Shown: positions 10,320 to 23,829 of the stretch, one piece after another | Numbering within the stretch: the first letter of the stretch is position 1 | Layout: each line of letters starts with the position of its first letter | Source: Diplolepis rosae | Lineage: Eukaryota > Arthropoda > Insecta > Hymenoptera > Diplolepididae | NCBI GenBank assembly: GCA_030998225.1 | Contig: JAPYXD010000704.1 | Coordinates: 4,898,001 to 4,962,000, forward strand | Length of the DNA stretch: 64,000 nt | Direction: 5' to 3' | Program-made: the position numbers and the translations under genes | The notes under the pieces: generated by a model | Databases searched by the model: none | What the model was told of the DNA's origin: nothing | Seen by the model: the letters and a program-made list of their open reading frames with translations, nothing else

Positions 10320-11615
10320 ATGTCGAACGACAATCGAACCCGTAATCCTAGGGAGCCAATCGGTAATGACCCTAATGAATCAAGTACTGAAGCATACCCG
10401 AATATCACTAATTCATTATCCGGGCCCAACTCAAATATCGCGCCTCCTAATCAATCAATGAATTTAGATGCTAGTGCGGCTATGGCCTCGGTATTAGAGT
10501 GCATGACTCTTCAACAAAGCACCTATCACATACCACAATTTGACGGTAAAAATCCTCCACTGAAGGAATTTTTACAGGATATCGCAAACGGCGCAGTATA
10601 CATTGCGGAATCCACAGAACCCGGTTTCATAAAAGTTGTTTTAAGTAAGCTCAAGGGTGTCGCGCGAGAAAGTGTCAGGGACAAAAGATTTAATCGGGTA
10701 AACGACTTAATGGCACATTTAAAAAAACGTTTCGCCCCTTCGAAGAAATATCAATGGTACTTCGAGTCTATCGTGAACCTACGGATGAAACAAACGGAAA
10801 CAGTAAGCGACTATTACGACCGAGTACAGGGTTTGCTGAGTGGGGCAAAACATGCAATCGAGGATAAGTATACGCAGGTTCATTATGCCGGTACTCCTCA
10901 TGAAGTAAGTGAGAGTACCATCATGATGAAACCGGTAGTGGATTGTGCACTAGACACCTTCATTAAGGGTCTCCCGGACGAAATGTCTACATTTTTAGAC
11001 ACCAGAAATCCGAAGGACCTTAGTGAAGCCCTCGAACATGCCCTCCACATAGAGGAAAGACTAAGGCAAACGGAAAGACTACGGCCCACTGCGTCATCTT
11101 ATCACATCATGCGGCAAAACGAGAAAATCCCGGAACGCGCCCGATCACCTAGCCCTTATACCAGACAGATGGTTAAGGCAGATAAGGCAGAAAGGGAAAA
11201 AGGCGAGGTTGCACCAGAAGTCCCCAACCTATGCAATCCAACACCTCCACATCAACCATTTCATCAATACCCACCACAGTTCCCCTACTCATATCCCCCA
11301 CCATACCCTCCAACCTACCAATACCACTACTCATACCCACCCCTTCAACCTATGCCGCAGTACCCTTCTGAACCCCCGAATAGAAACGGACCCGGGAGTA
11401 ATCAACCATGGCATGGGTATAGTAGGCCGCCAGGAGCCATGACACCTCCTAGATTAACTTCACCAGGGCCTCCGGAGAATTTAAACTCCCAGCAGGTTCG
11501 TCGCTTGGACGTGGCAACGATCCATACTCACCGAGAGCGTCCCAAGACAGTCCACTTCCAAGACAGCTCAGTAGGATCTTTCGAACAAGATCCAAAACCG
11601 AAGACTCACCCGTAG
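10320..11615 (+). CDS. gag: Gag of gypsy-1
   Basis: Structural polyprotein of about 431 residues, with the start taken at ATG 10,320 (MSNDNRTRN) because upstream in-frame sequence is AT-rich and untypical. Residues about 65-250 form a retrotransposon capsid-like region: YHIPQFDGKNPPLKEF, then KLKGVARESV, LMAHLKKRFAPSKK and TVSDYYDRVQGLLSGAK. The C-terminal third is rich in Pro, Tyr and Gln and has no CCHC zinc knuckle, as in errantivirus-type Gags. It acts in particle assembly in the cytoplasm. The frame is fully open. pol overlaps its end in the -1 frame, so Pol would be made by -1 frameshifting. Confidence 0.88.
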   Translation: MSNDNRTRNPREPIGNDPNESSTEAYPNITNSLSGPNSNIAPPNQSMNLDASAAMASVLECMTLQQSTYHIPQFDGKNPPLKEFLQDIANGAVYIAESTEPGFIKVVLSKLKGVARESVRDKRFNRVNDLMAHLKKRFAPSKKYQWYFESIVNLRMKQTETVSDYYDRVQGLLSGAKHAIEDKYTQVHYAGTPHEVSESTIMMKPVVDCALDTFIKGLPDEMSTFLDTRNPKDLSEALEHALHIEERLRQTERLRPTASSYHIMRQNEKIPERARSPSPYTRQMVKADKAEREKGEVAPEVPNLCNPTPPHQPFHQYPPQFPYSYPPPYPPTYQYHYSYPPLQPMPQYPSEPPNRNGPGSNQPWHGYSRPPGAMTPPRLTSPGPPENLNSQQVRRLDVATIHTHRERPKTVHFQDSSVGSFEQDPKPKTHP

Positions 11616-11620
11616 TTAAG

Positions 11621-13678
11621 TTGAGTGCCCCTGAGTTCCGCAACAGCAAAACTAGTTTTCTTGTGGACCCAGGTTCGGACGTTAATTTAATTAAACTGAG
11701 CGCCTTGCGTCAAGAACTAATTCTTGATCCGAAAGGATCAATCCCGATCACCGGTATAACAAACCACCCCGTAATCACGATAGGCACCATCAACCTTTCG
11801 ATACTGAACACCTTAGTGGAATTCCATGCCGTGGAAAATAGTATCCCTATTTCACCAGACGGAATTCTAGGGAGACCTTATTTAAGGCAAGAACAGGCTA
11901 AAATTTCCTTCCGGCACAACGCATTAGTGACTGCTTCTAACCCTATCACACCGATTCCATTCATCGATCGAGAATCACAGGAAGCTAGAAAATCACTTAA
12001 AACCGAAATCAAACCTTTTTCCAGAATATTAAAAATTAGGGCTAGAACGAGGCAACATATTGCTATAAGCATCACAAACCCAGAGGTTGCTGAAGGCTAC
12101 CTGCCTAAGCTGAACACTCCTGAAGGGCTCTAACTTGGAGAGGCAGCAGTCTTGACACACAATAGCGTCTGTCACGCAATTGCCATCAATACCACTGAAG
12201 ACGATATAGATATAGAAATTGCCCCCCAGGAGGTCATACCGTTCGATTTCTGTACATTTCCCGGTGAAGAATCCGCTGACTCAGAACTCGAGTACTCTAC
12301 CCTAGGGATACAGGAACATCCGAGCTCTTATACAGAGCGTGCCGAAAGAGTAAAAAGGAACCTGCGCCTTTCTCATTTAAATAATGAAGAGAAGGATTAC
12401 GTCCTTAGGTGGGCAGATGAATACGCTGATATTTTTCACCTAAATGGCGAGAGACTTAGCAGCACTCATCTGATCCAGCACCGAATTCCAACAATGGATA
12501 ACGAAGTGATTGCCAATAAACAATATAGGTATCCTCACGATGCGACAGACCAGGTCATTCTGCAAACTGAAAGACAATACGACAGCGGGATTATTGGTGA
12601 CTCTAAGTCCCCTTACAATTCTCCACTTTGGATTGTCCCAAAAAACCTCGATGCCTCGAGAGAGAAGAAGTGGAGAGTTGTTATTGATTACAGAGCCCTC
12701 AACGAAAAAGTAATCGGGGATGCCTACCCCTTGCCCAACATCACAGATATTTTAGACCACTTGGGGAATGCACAGTTTTTTTCTGTGTTTGATCTGGCCT
12801 GTGGCTTCCACCAAGTAGAAACGCATCCCGACGATCGATCAAAAACGGCTTTCTCGACCCCCCGTGGACACTTTGAGTATCTGCGAATGCCAATGGGGAT
12901 TAAAAATGCTCCTGCTACCTTCCAACGCCTCCTGGACGTCGTTTTGAAGAGCATGCATGGGACCGAAGTTTTTGTCTATCTGGATGACATTGTTATTCAT
13001 TCAGAAACCTTAGAAGTACACGATACAAAAGCCAGAAGTCTGTTCAATAGACTAAGAGAAGCGCATCTAAAGCTTTAAGCGGATAAGTGTGAATTCTTAC
13101 GAACCGAGGTAGCTTATCTGGGCCATATAATCGGCCGTAATGGAGTTGAACCCAACCCCGCTAAGATAGTCGCTATTAGAAAATTCCCAAAATCGAGGAC
13201 CGTCCGGGCTATTCGACAATTCCTAGGCCTTTCAGGATACTATAGGAGATTTATAAAAGACTATGCAAGGCTAGCAAAACCCTTGTCCAATCTCCTGAAG
13301 AAGGACACAAAATGGGAATGGGGACGCTCGCAACGGAAAAGCTTCCGAAGAATACGCAGATACCTCTGCAGCGAACCCGTACTCCAATATCCCGACTTTA
13401 ACAAGCCCTTTAAGCTAACCACAGATGCCTCTGAGCATGCTGTCGGGGCTATGTTAACCCAAGAAAAGGATGGAGTAGATATGCCCATCGTCTACTTTTC
13501 CAAGGTGATGAATTCCTGCGAACAAAACTACTCGAAAGCAGAAAAGCAATGTCTGGCGGTGTTGTACGCTGTCACGAACTTTCGCCTATATTTATATGGA
13601 AGGGAGTTCGTGCTGGCCTGCGACTACGAACCAGTTCACTGGATGACTTATATTTATAATCCAGGATTACCAATGTAA
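11621..13678 (+). pseudogene. pol: Pol of gypsy-1: protease, RT and first RNase H, two in-frame stops
   Basis: One frame runs from the gag overlap to 13,678, broken by TAA at 12,131 and 13,076. Protease: FLVDPGSDVNLIK (D-P-G for D-T-G) and GILGRPYL. RT: QYRYP, YNSPLWIVPKK-like, RVVIDYRALNEK, SVFDLACGFHQ, FSTPRGHFEYLRMPMGIKNAP and YLDDIVIHS, with all catalytic aspartates. Then KCEFLRTEVAYLGHI, the RT thumb, and the gypsy RNase H with TTDASEHAVGAML (D), EKQCLAV (E) and LACDYEPVHW (D kept, but the His usual in TDHKPL is lost). The end is damaged by a small deletion and frameshift at 13,678, after which EYKQGKLNRGVEAL continues in another frame. Confidence 0.9.
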
Positions 13679-14156
13679 GTTTGAGTATAAACAAGGGAAA
13701 CTGAATAGGGGTGTTGAAGCCTTGTCAGGAAACCCTGTGGCTAACGAACAATGCTGAGAGTCTTCTGACTCAACTGACTCCTATGATTCTGACGATTCCA
13801 ATAAATCCTACAATTCTTCTTCCCTCCAAAACAACTCTGCAGACATTAAGAGCTCCACATCAGAACCTCCAGACATCCGAAAGATATTAGTAATAACGCA
13901 TTCCGGAGCATCGCGGGCAGAACCTAGTCGAGGTGAACCTTCCTCCACCAGTCAGGAACCCTCAGATTCTACTTGACGCATAACTTAAACAAAGAAATTC
14001 ATACAGTCGAAGAACCAATCTATTTCCAGATCCAGCGTGGAATCTGCGTTGCCACTAAGAAACAAAGAAAAACCTTCTGTACCCTGATCCATCCCCTTCA
14101 ACGCAGTAAGAACTAAACCCACAGTTTCTCCACAATCGTCCACCTCAACCGGAGCA
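13679..14156 (+). pseudogene. Acidic Ser-rich linker after gypsy-1 RNase H, frameshifted
   Basis: The end of the RNase H/connection region (GKLNRGVEALSGNPVANEQ) runs into Ser/Asp/Glu-rich low-complexity sequence with stops and shifts. It corresponds in place to the acidic linker of gypsy-5 at 57,000-58,430. Confidence 0.6.
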
Positions 14157-14783
14157 ATGCCTAAACGACGGGGAAGGCCAAGAAAGGATTCGGCTCCTGA
14201 AAATCCCCAAGCAGCTCACAAACCCCAAGGTGAACCAAAAGCAACCAACCTTGACGAACGTTGCATTGGTAAAGGACTTTCGAGACGAAGAGGAATTAGT
14301 GAGGCCCCAGTGTTAAACGAAAACTCTTCCAGTGATCCATCGTCAGATGACGAGGATAGTGACGACTCCGACCCCCCAGTGATTCGCGAATCCCGTAGTG
14401 TTTTGCCGAACTTAAAGTCAACTCTTGCAGCAAAAACGGACAAAACTGCCCCTAAAAGTGCACCCCCTAGACTTCCAGGTCCAAGCCCTTGGTCAGCCCC
14501 ATTGCAGGACACTTACATAGATGTTTACGTCGACGGAGCGTGCAGTTACAACGGACGTGGTGTACCAAGGGCAGGAATAGGAGTCTGGTTTGGACCTAAC
14601 CATCCGCTAAACGTTTCACGCCCCTCCCAGGGATGTCAAACAAACAACTCAGCCGAAATTGAAGCAGTAACCGTAACAGCTCAACAGGCTCACGAGGCTG
14701 GTATCAAGAAGCTGAGGATAAAGACTGATTCCAAGTTTTTAGTAAACGAACTTAGAAGCTCTCGATCCCTGTGGAGAATATGA
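14157..14783 (+). pseudogene. AT-hook linker plus second, RNase H1-like domain of gypsy-1, C-terminally cut
   Basis: The ORF starts MPKRRGRPRK, a textbook AT-hook (RGRP core), then an acidic Ser/Asp stretch. From about residue 120 it reads a domain unlike the pol RNase H upstream: DVYVDGAC (first catalytic Asp), GRGVPRAGIGVWFGPNHPLN, then QTNNSAEIEAV (catalytic Glu) and RIKTDSKFLVN (second Asp). The GIGVWFGPNHPLN strand and QTNNSAEIEA helix are the signature of cellular RNase H1, so this looks like a captured host-type domain. The last catalytic segment (the H-x-GHxG...N..AD part) is missing: the frame ends at 14,783 and other-frame linker sequence follows. It is therefore inactive as it stands. 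The role known from elements with dual RNase H is RNA-strand removal by the second domain. Confidence 0.8.
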
Positions 14784-14817
14784 CGACGTCGAGTTCTCCA
14801 ATAGAGTAAGGAACTTT

Positions 14818-15213
14818 TTGGAAAAATACGAAAAGGAAATAAGCAAGGAAGCATGCACACCACAAGATTGGGAAACCGCACCCAGTTCCTCTACAGGCCC
14901 AGCACAACCCGCAGGCGAACAGAGAACCACTGGGCAGATAATCAAGTCAACGGAATTTTCTGACAAAAATTCCGGGGTGGCGAGGAAAAGCATGGTCCGA
15001 TTTAAGGATGCTCCTGAGGAAATCGAATCATCTTCAGAGTCCCCAATAATTGGGAAACAGCCCCCCCCCCGAAGGTCCTTGCTCATGACCCCAGCAGCGC
15101 CTGCGACGCCAGGAGCCAGATTAATGCCCTTCACAAGGTCATTCATCGACCCAGATGAGGGTAGAAAGGACTCGATAGGAAAAGGAGCAGGAATGAAACC
15201 AAGAAGACTGTAA
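14818..15213 (+). pseudogene. Pro/Ser/Glu-rich linker of gypsy-1 pol
   Basis: An open stretch of 131 codons without domain motifs, rich in Ser, Pro, Glu and Thr, joins the second RNase H to the macrodomain-like segment. A run of ten cytosines at 15,061-15,070 is a likely frameshift spot. No catalytic motif is visible. Confidence 0.5.
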
Positions 15214-15291
15214 GAAACAAAACCATTTCACGAACCCGTCGAAGGTCCCATATCCCATCCTAGCTCCATCATTGACGTTAAGATACCGTAT

Positions 15292-17065
<1,774 letters not shown>

Positions 17066-17722
17066 ATGGAAAAAACCGAATATCGTGCAGTGATAAAATT
17101 CTTCGTTTTGGAAGGTTTATCAGCAACGGAAATTCATACAAAAATGGTGAAAGTGTTAAAGGAAGCTGCTCCTTCATTTCCAACTGTGCATCGATGGGTT
17201 TTAGAGTTTAGACGTGGTCGAAAAAGCGTTGAAGACGATCCACGCTCAGGACGTCCAAAAAGTGCATCAATACCAGCATTCATAGCAAAAGTACAGGATA
17301 TGATTTTGAAAGATCGTCGATTGACCGAGAGAGAGTTAGCAGAGGCCCTAGACATCTCATTAGGCAGTGTGAGTCATATTTTACGTGAAGTTTTGGGTTT
17401 CAGAAAGCTCTGTGCACAATGGGTGCCGCATTCGCTCACAATGGAACAAAAACACGTTCGAATGCGACTTTCTGAGCAACATTTGGAGCGTTTTCGAAAG
17501 GATAAAAAGGATTTTTTGCGTCGATTCATCACTATGGATGAGACTTGGGTCTTCCATCATGATCCTGAATCAAAACAAGAGGCTAAGGAGTGGTGTGAAC
17601 CAGGCACTTCGGCACCGAAGCGAGTTCGTGTCCAGAAATCGGCGAAGAAGGTGCTGGCATCAGTTTTTTGTGATGCAAAAGGGATTTTGTTCGGGGATTA
17701 TCTCCAAACTGGCATCTTTTGA
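17066..17722 (+). pseudogene. Mariner transposase, 3'-truncated
   Basis: An uninterrupted 218-residue frame starts at ATG 17,066 (MEKTEYRAVIKFF). It holds the two helix-turn-helix DNA-binding motifs (about residues 8-60 and 70-115, with GRPKSASIPAF between and ISLGSVSHILRE in the second), the mariner signature WVPHSLT (about residue 119) and the first catalytic Asp in FITMDETWVFHHD (about residue 155). The frame then ends after LASVFCDAKGILFGDYL. The second Asp (HDNAPAH region) and the third Asp are missing, so only about two thirds of the usual 340-350 residues remain. The good frame suggests a fairly young copy truncated by deletion. The terminal repeats are not resolved. Confidence 0.9.
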
Positions 17723-17913
17723 TGCAAACACCCGTAAATTTTCTGAGAACTCCATTTCTTTACTGATGTTTTTGAAAGTACTTTTTCTTAACTTTACTAT
17801 TTTGAGAGGTTTGATAAAAGGGGAAATAGAGCAATTTATTGGTTTTAGGGAAATAGTAGGGGAAAATCTGAAAAAGGAAGTGAAAAGGGAAAAAGGGGTA
17901 TTATCGCCCATCT

Positions 17914-18201
17914 CACTTGACATTTCGCGAATACTTCCGGACATTTTGATTTTCTCAATCTTGTGTAAAAGTAGCGTATTGTAATAGACGCATGCGTAGT
18001 TCAGATGTACAAGGCTTTGTCAGTACGGTGCCAACGCTGTGCGAAGAAGAAGAAGAATAAGAAGAAGATTACGCTCCGCTGTATCGTAATAGGCGCATGC
18101 GCAGTACAATTTTCACGTGACATTCCTCTGTATTGTAAAATAAAACATTACGCTAGTCTCAACTGTAGCGTAAAAACTTTGGATATTCAGGCACAGGAAT
18201 A
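17914..18201 (-). repeat. Palindrome-rich interspersed repeat, copy B (partial)
   Basis: It matches copies A and C over CGCATGCGYAGTTCA, the (GAA)n-rich tract and the small hairpin, but lacks the long palindrome end. It ends near CAGGCACAGGAATAAAG. It is diverged and truncated. Confidence 0.7.
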
Positions 18202-18329
18202 AAGGATAACCTCGTTAATATATCAATATGGCACGGGCCTATTCCGTTACCGTTTCGATAGTAAAAGTTTTCATGAGTAAAAGTTTTTGGCATCCATAAC
18301 TAGGGATACACCAGTGAGGATAGTAGCCC

Positions 18330-18960
18330 CACTGAGGTGGGACTCCTATGATGGGCTCTTTATTGCTAATACGGTGTTGAGGAAGCTAACAGGTTCTCGG
18401 TAGTCTTCTTAACACTCACAAGAAGCCTCTAACTCCTGTCTTCAAGTGGAAAAGTTCCTTAGGGGCAGGGAAAAGCAGAGGTCGGTCCTTCTCAAAAAGG
18501 GGGAGAAGCCACTAGATAAAGCTTCATACTATAGAACAATTAGGTCTACTGATCACAATGGAAAAACTGCTAGAGAAATTGATTCTGCAGTCTTCAAAGT
18601 CACAGGGAAAGCGAGAAAAATCTGTCAGAGAACCAGTTCGGCTTTGGGAAAGGGAAGTCTACAGTGGACGCCATTTGGGCTGTGGTAGACATCGACACAA
18701 AAGCAAAAAGGGCAATCAATGAGCGAAAGAGATTCTGTGCATTGATCAGCATTAACATACGCAATATATTCAATACAGCGAGATGGAAGAATTGCATTAA
18801 GGCGATGATGCTTAAAAAGTTCTCAGTCTACCTGTTGCGGATGAAAGAAGACTATCTAAGATGGACCTACCTGCTGGAACGAGCATCATCAGCTTTGCAA
18901 ATGAAGCACTTGGCGTGTATGCTGACGATGACATCGGAATCTTGGAGCTGAGGATAAGTT
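18330..18960 (+). pseudogene. R1-clade reverse transcriptase fragment
   Basis: Two overlapping frames carry pieces of an R1 RT: VLLKKGEKPLDKASYYR, then (shifted) a region ending TVDAIWAVVDIDTKAKRA-like, RFCALISINIRNIFNTARW and MLKKFSVYLLRMKEDYL. The DNA is closely similar to the R1 insertion at 60,463-62,412 over the palm region, so the two belong to one family. The catalytic FADD box and everything downstream are missing. Frameshifts make it non-coding. Confidence 0.8.
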
Positions 18961-20394
18961 TTTTAAAAAAATTAACTCACTTTACTTACTTTTTACCATT
19001 TTTTTTTTAATAATTATAAATATTTAGGATCAAATGGACGTTCCCTAGTGCTTTTAACATAATTATTTAAAGTTTTAACTCGATATCTCAATTAATGTGG
19101 AAAGTCTAAGGAAGAAAATAGTATTGGTAAGGTAGGATTTGGATAAGTAAGACATGGCCTTAATCTATAAAAACACTGTTGAAAATTTAAAAAAAGGCTA
19201 TTTTTCAACCAAAATATTCGATATATAGAAAAAATTCATAATTATAAATTTTTTACGTAAATGAGTTCTACAAATTTACATTCACATATTTTTTTGAATT
19301 ATAGGTATATAAGAGAAATTAACAGGAATAAATAAAATTTATTAATAAAATTATTTTTCTGTTTCAAATTTTTTTCCTGTCAAATAATCTTTTCTCTTTC
19401 AAAATAGCCCTTCAATAATAACTGCTATTCTTGAAAGCAAAATTATCTATTTTTGCCTGAGGTCTAATTTTCATGGATGAAAACTGCCTCAAATAAATCT
19501 ACATTATTGTATCGATTTGAAGTACGTTGCCAGCAGCGATGATTGATTATAACAGAAGATCCTTGACAATCGTGAGCGTCAATTACTACCAGCCTCACTT
19601 CTTATTTTCTGCTTTCGTATTTTGCGATAGAGGGCGATTATCACTTAGTCTGGGAATTCGCTTCGTAGCAGTTTTCCGGCAAATCAAATAAATATTATGT
19701 AGTATCTTCACCTTCTGTTATGGACGGATAATACATCTAACTTTAGTTCTTTCTCAGAGACACGACTCCGACCTGAGTGTCTGCAGAGGTTTGTAATAAC
19801 TTTAGTCGCGAAACTTTCTATTGGTTTTTACACAACTCAGAAACTGTCAAAATAGGAGGTTCTTGGAATGCGAAAAATATCCTACAATTCGATTACAGAC
19901 CTTCAAGACTGATTTTATTAGACATCGGCCTAGAAAATTTATTTCAGAAGCCATTTTCTAGAGAGAAAACTTCCTCTTACAAAATCTGCTGGAAAAAAGG
20001 AAAATCCTGCAAGACTATTGAATGTTTATTGAGAAAGTGATTTCTCACAACGCCCCTGCTGGAAATCCAACTTTCGACACCTATGTAGTGCATCGAATCT
20101 GAGCATTATCAGACCACTTTACTGATTTGAAAATTTAGAAAATATTTTAAGATGCTTGGGAAATTTTACCTAGTTGTCTAATGCGACGCACTTTCAGTTG
20201 AATTTACGCAAGCAATGTAAAAAATATTTAATGAATTAGGTAAATCAAATTTGAGTGCAGAAATGGAGTTAAATTTAGATTAAAATGTCATTTTAGTTCA
20301 CAAAAATTATTCTTATACTTAAACAATTCTTCACGGTATAATATAGTACAGAACATATTGAACTTCTTATACATGTAAAAAACATAAGCGAGTA
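18961..20394. other. AT-rich stretch, nothing recognised
   Basis: Short ORFs (for example 19,777-20,040) lack motifs. No repeat or transposon structure was seen. Confidence 0.45.
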
Positions 20395-21473
20395 CACTGA
20401 GAGACTTTTCGTTAGAATAAATCGTAAAAGTGAATCATATTTTAGTATAATATCGTTTCAAAGTGAGGCAAGCAGTGTTTACGTATCAGAAATTAATATA
20501 GTGGTTTTCATGGGCAAGGTTGATATTTTCGTTTGTATAAATGGAATATATGTTTCACTATCTGTTATAAAACCGACGAGAATTTGAAATTCACTATATT
20601 AAAGTTGCGAAGCGAATTTAAAGTGGCGTTAATACATTTTATTCGAAGGACTGAAATAATATTTTCAAATTTTCAAACAAAGAATATGGGAATCTGAAAA
20701 CCACTATATGAAAAATCACTCACTCCACCAAAAGGTTTGACCTTGAGAAGTGACGGCTTCAGAAAAGAAATTCTTGTGTCTTTTTCTGATGCGACATGCT
20801 GAAACACATACATAAATATTATTATCATACCTTATTTATGTTCAGATATTTAAGTACGCAATAATACACTATTTTATAATAACATACTTGAATTAAATTT
20901 TAGAATCGCTTTTTAGGTTCGAACCCTCTAACCCTACCTATATCTACATAACTAAACGCATGTCTAACGCCTAAAGCCTCTCGGCTATTCTCGCATGCCA
21001 TATTCCGAAAGAAATATCGCTTATAAGCCACTACTGAGTTGGGCAGACTTGGATTGAGTCTACGAAGTCAATCGGAAAACATCGGAAGCACTCGTACTGC
21101 ATTCTGAAACGAATTATACGAAAAACCGAGAGTAAATGTTTCGATTTTTGCTACGCGTCTCCAGATTTCTAGCAAGTTCATATTCATAATATGATATTCA
21201 TTATTCATCTTATTCAAATTATTTTTAGACAACTTAGAAATCATAATATTATTTTCTCGTACTTTCAATTTCTTGAATAGAGTTTCATAATATTTAGTAT
21301 TTAAAATACTACTTTATTTTTTTCATGTATTAAAGACCGTTATGACTATATCAAACTTCGAAATCATAATATGAATAAGTATAATAAAGCCTCGGCTTTC
21401 CCCATTTTGAAACGATATTATACTAAATTTTGATTCATCTTTATTATTTACTCTAACGAAAAGTCTCTCAGTG
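20395..21473. mobile_element. Non-autonomous DNA transposon with about 70-bp inverted repeats
   Basis: The ends are CACTGAGAGACTTTTCGTTA and its complement. Similarity between the two arms continues for about 70 bp (20,395-20,464 and 21,403-21,473), through TTTAGTATAATATCGTTTCA. TA flanks both sides (20,393-20,394 and 21,474-21,475). The 0.94-kb interior has no transposase ORF. The first seven bases match the element at 42,834-43,444. Confidence 0.85.
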
Positions 21474-21475
21474 TA

Positions 21476-23827
21476 CGTAAAATCACAGTAGATTGTAGAA
21501 TCTGTGAGATCAAATTATTTATTTTATATATTATATAGAGAAACTTTTTTCTTTTGGTTCTTAGTACTTTTACTACTCGAAACTTTACAAATATCAGATT
21601 GGATTAGATGTAACTTAAATATAAACACTAGCAGCAGTTTTCGATTCCTTTTCTATGTTATCTTTTTTAATGAGAATCTTTGGCGCTATTTCTTCTATTT
21701 TGTGTGCCTGCTTTCCCTTATGACATATTAGCTTCTATAATATTTACTTTGTTTTCTATAGATATTCAGTTTCATTATTTACTTTTTGGTTCAAATTTCT
21801 CAAATAAATTGTGGAATCACTTTTATGCAAAAATTAAAATGAATCATAGGAATTCTATACCTTTTTTCCCTAATCTGCGACATTAGTGAATCCAAGTGTG
21901 CATGTATGTACTTGAACCTGAGATCCTTTTTTTAAAGTTAAATTTAAATAAATATTTATTTAAAATTAATTATTTTTGTATCTGGAAAGTGTATCAAAGC
22001 TATAAAATTTTTTAAAAGTGTACTTGAAGACCATTATAAACTATTATGTATGAAGTAATAAGATAAGAATTTCACTTCGAAAATTGGTCACTTTTTTCTT
22101 GTAATTTTCACTTTCTCTCTTGTGTAAAGTAGTGTTTATTACTCCTAATAGTAAGTCACAAGAATCGCCAAGCTGTTCATCGATTTCTGTGTCGCGAATT
22201 GCTAGTATTGCGTATAATGGCGTGACTTTAGGCGATAAATACCCTCACAAGCATTTGAAAATCTCAAATTCGTGCTAGCTGGAAGTGTTGAAGCATTTAA
22301 AAAGTATTTGAAATTGGTCTGCTACTCTAATGATCGATTACAATTTGAATCGCGCAATTAACACTTCCGTATTTAAGTTTAAAGTAATCTGAATAATATT
22401 TTTATGCAGCCAGTATTTACAGTATTTAGAAACATGAATTTGAAATGAGTTATATTTATCACAAGCTAACAGATTTCCGAGCTTCATATCAAACACAAAA
22501 TTAGATTATACTAATAACTGTATCTGTCCGTGCATTCGTGCACACTCAAGTAGACTTAAGGATTGAAACCGATTGGAATGTTAGTCCGAATGAGTCTTTC
22601 GTTCGTTTGGATTCAACTTGATCATACTCTCATTATGAGAAATATTTTTAATTTAATTAGAAATCATTTTATTTCAAATATTCAGCTTTAAATCATTTTA
22701 TCATTAATTGGAAGTTTGAAACTCTGGTTCGTTATGTATATTATCAAACAGCAAGATAGCCAGAGCGCATTAATGTGCAGACACTCTGTGTAAGTAAAAA
22801 CTTTATTCGCCTATGCGGACTTTTTGCAGTTTTTGGCTCTCCGCCAACTTTATAGACATAATTAGTGCCAGATTTACGACGTGTTATAAGCTGAAAATTT
22901 ACGTAATTGTTAACCCATCCCCAATGGGTGAAGTTGGTTCGTATTGCTTGTACCATACATCAGCGAAAAACTGATAATGAACTTGGATTTCTGAGCTTCA
23001 CGTGGATAACTCTTTAAAAAATGACTCTTTGTCAAAATTAGCTTGATATTGTTGATCAAAGATTAGTGATAGAACAAAATTATATGCAATAATAAAAAAT
23101 TTCAGGTTATAAATATACTTTTTATTAGACTGAAGAACAAAACAGAAATTGACCAAATAATTACAAAGGATAAAGGTCTTCCAGACTCTAATCTGTTTTA
23201 GATAATTGAAAAATTAATTTCTGTTATAGTAACATTAAAATATTTTGATTCTTCAAAACTAATTCAAGTCTTAATATCCCCATTAGCACATCCTTCATCT
23301 TGTCCCGAAACTTTAGCCAAAAATATTCTTTGTTGTAAAAAAATCTTGGGAGAAACTAAAATACTTTTCATCAGTGTAGTTATTTTTAATTATGTTTGAA
23401 AATATTCTATATACATGAAATAAAGTCTTAATTTATATTTTGAAAACATTCATTTTTAATTGTGACAACATACTTGATTTTAAAAATTGTTATCAAAATA
23501 GTTTGGGTTTTTTATGTTTAATTTGAATCTAAAGTGAGTTACAGTTCTGGTATTGATAATTTGATCATATCTTAATAAAATTCAAAAATCATTTAATGTT
23601 TACTAATTTATGAAGCCAGACGAAATTTACAAAATCAAGTGATTTGCAGTCAAATTTAGTATATATTTTCTTCAGAAATTTATAAATGTAATATGACAGT
23701 GGAGGAAGTAAAAACAGTTCTAGAAAATTTGTTACAGTTTATTATGTGTCAAATATCAGGAGTAGAAGTGTAAACTATTCGGTAAACAAATAAGTTTTGA
23801 GGGATTGACAAAATATGGTGTTACTAG
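21476..23827. other. AT-rich stretch, nothing recognised
   Basis: A 70-residue reverse ORF at 22,744-22,956 lies in a patch of more balanced composition but shows no motif. Otherwise no genes or repeats were recognised. Confidence 0.4.
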
Positions 23828-23829
23828 TA

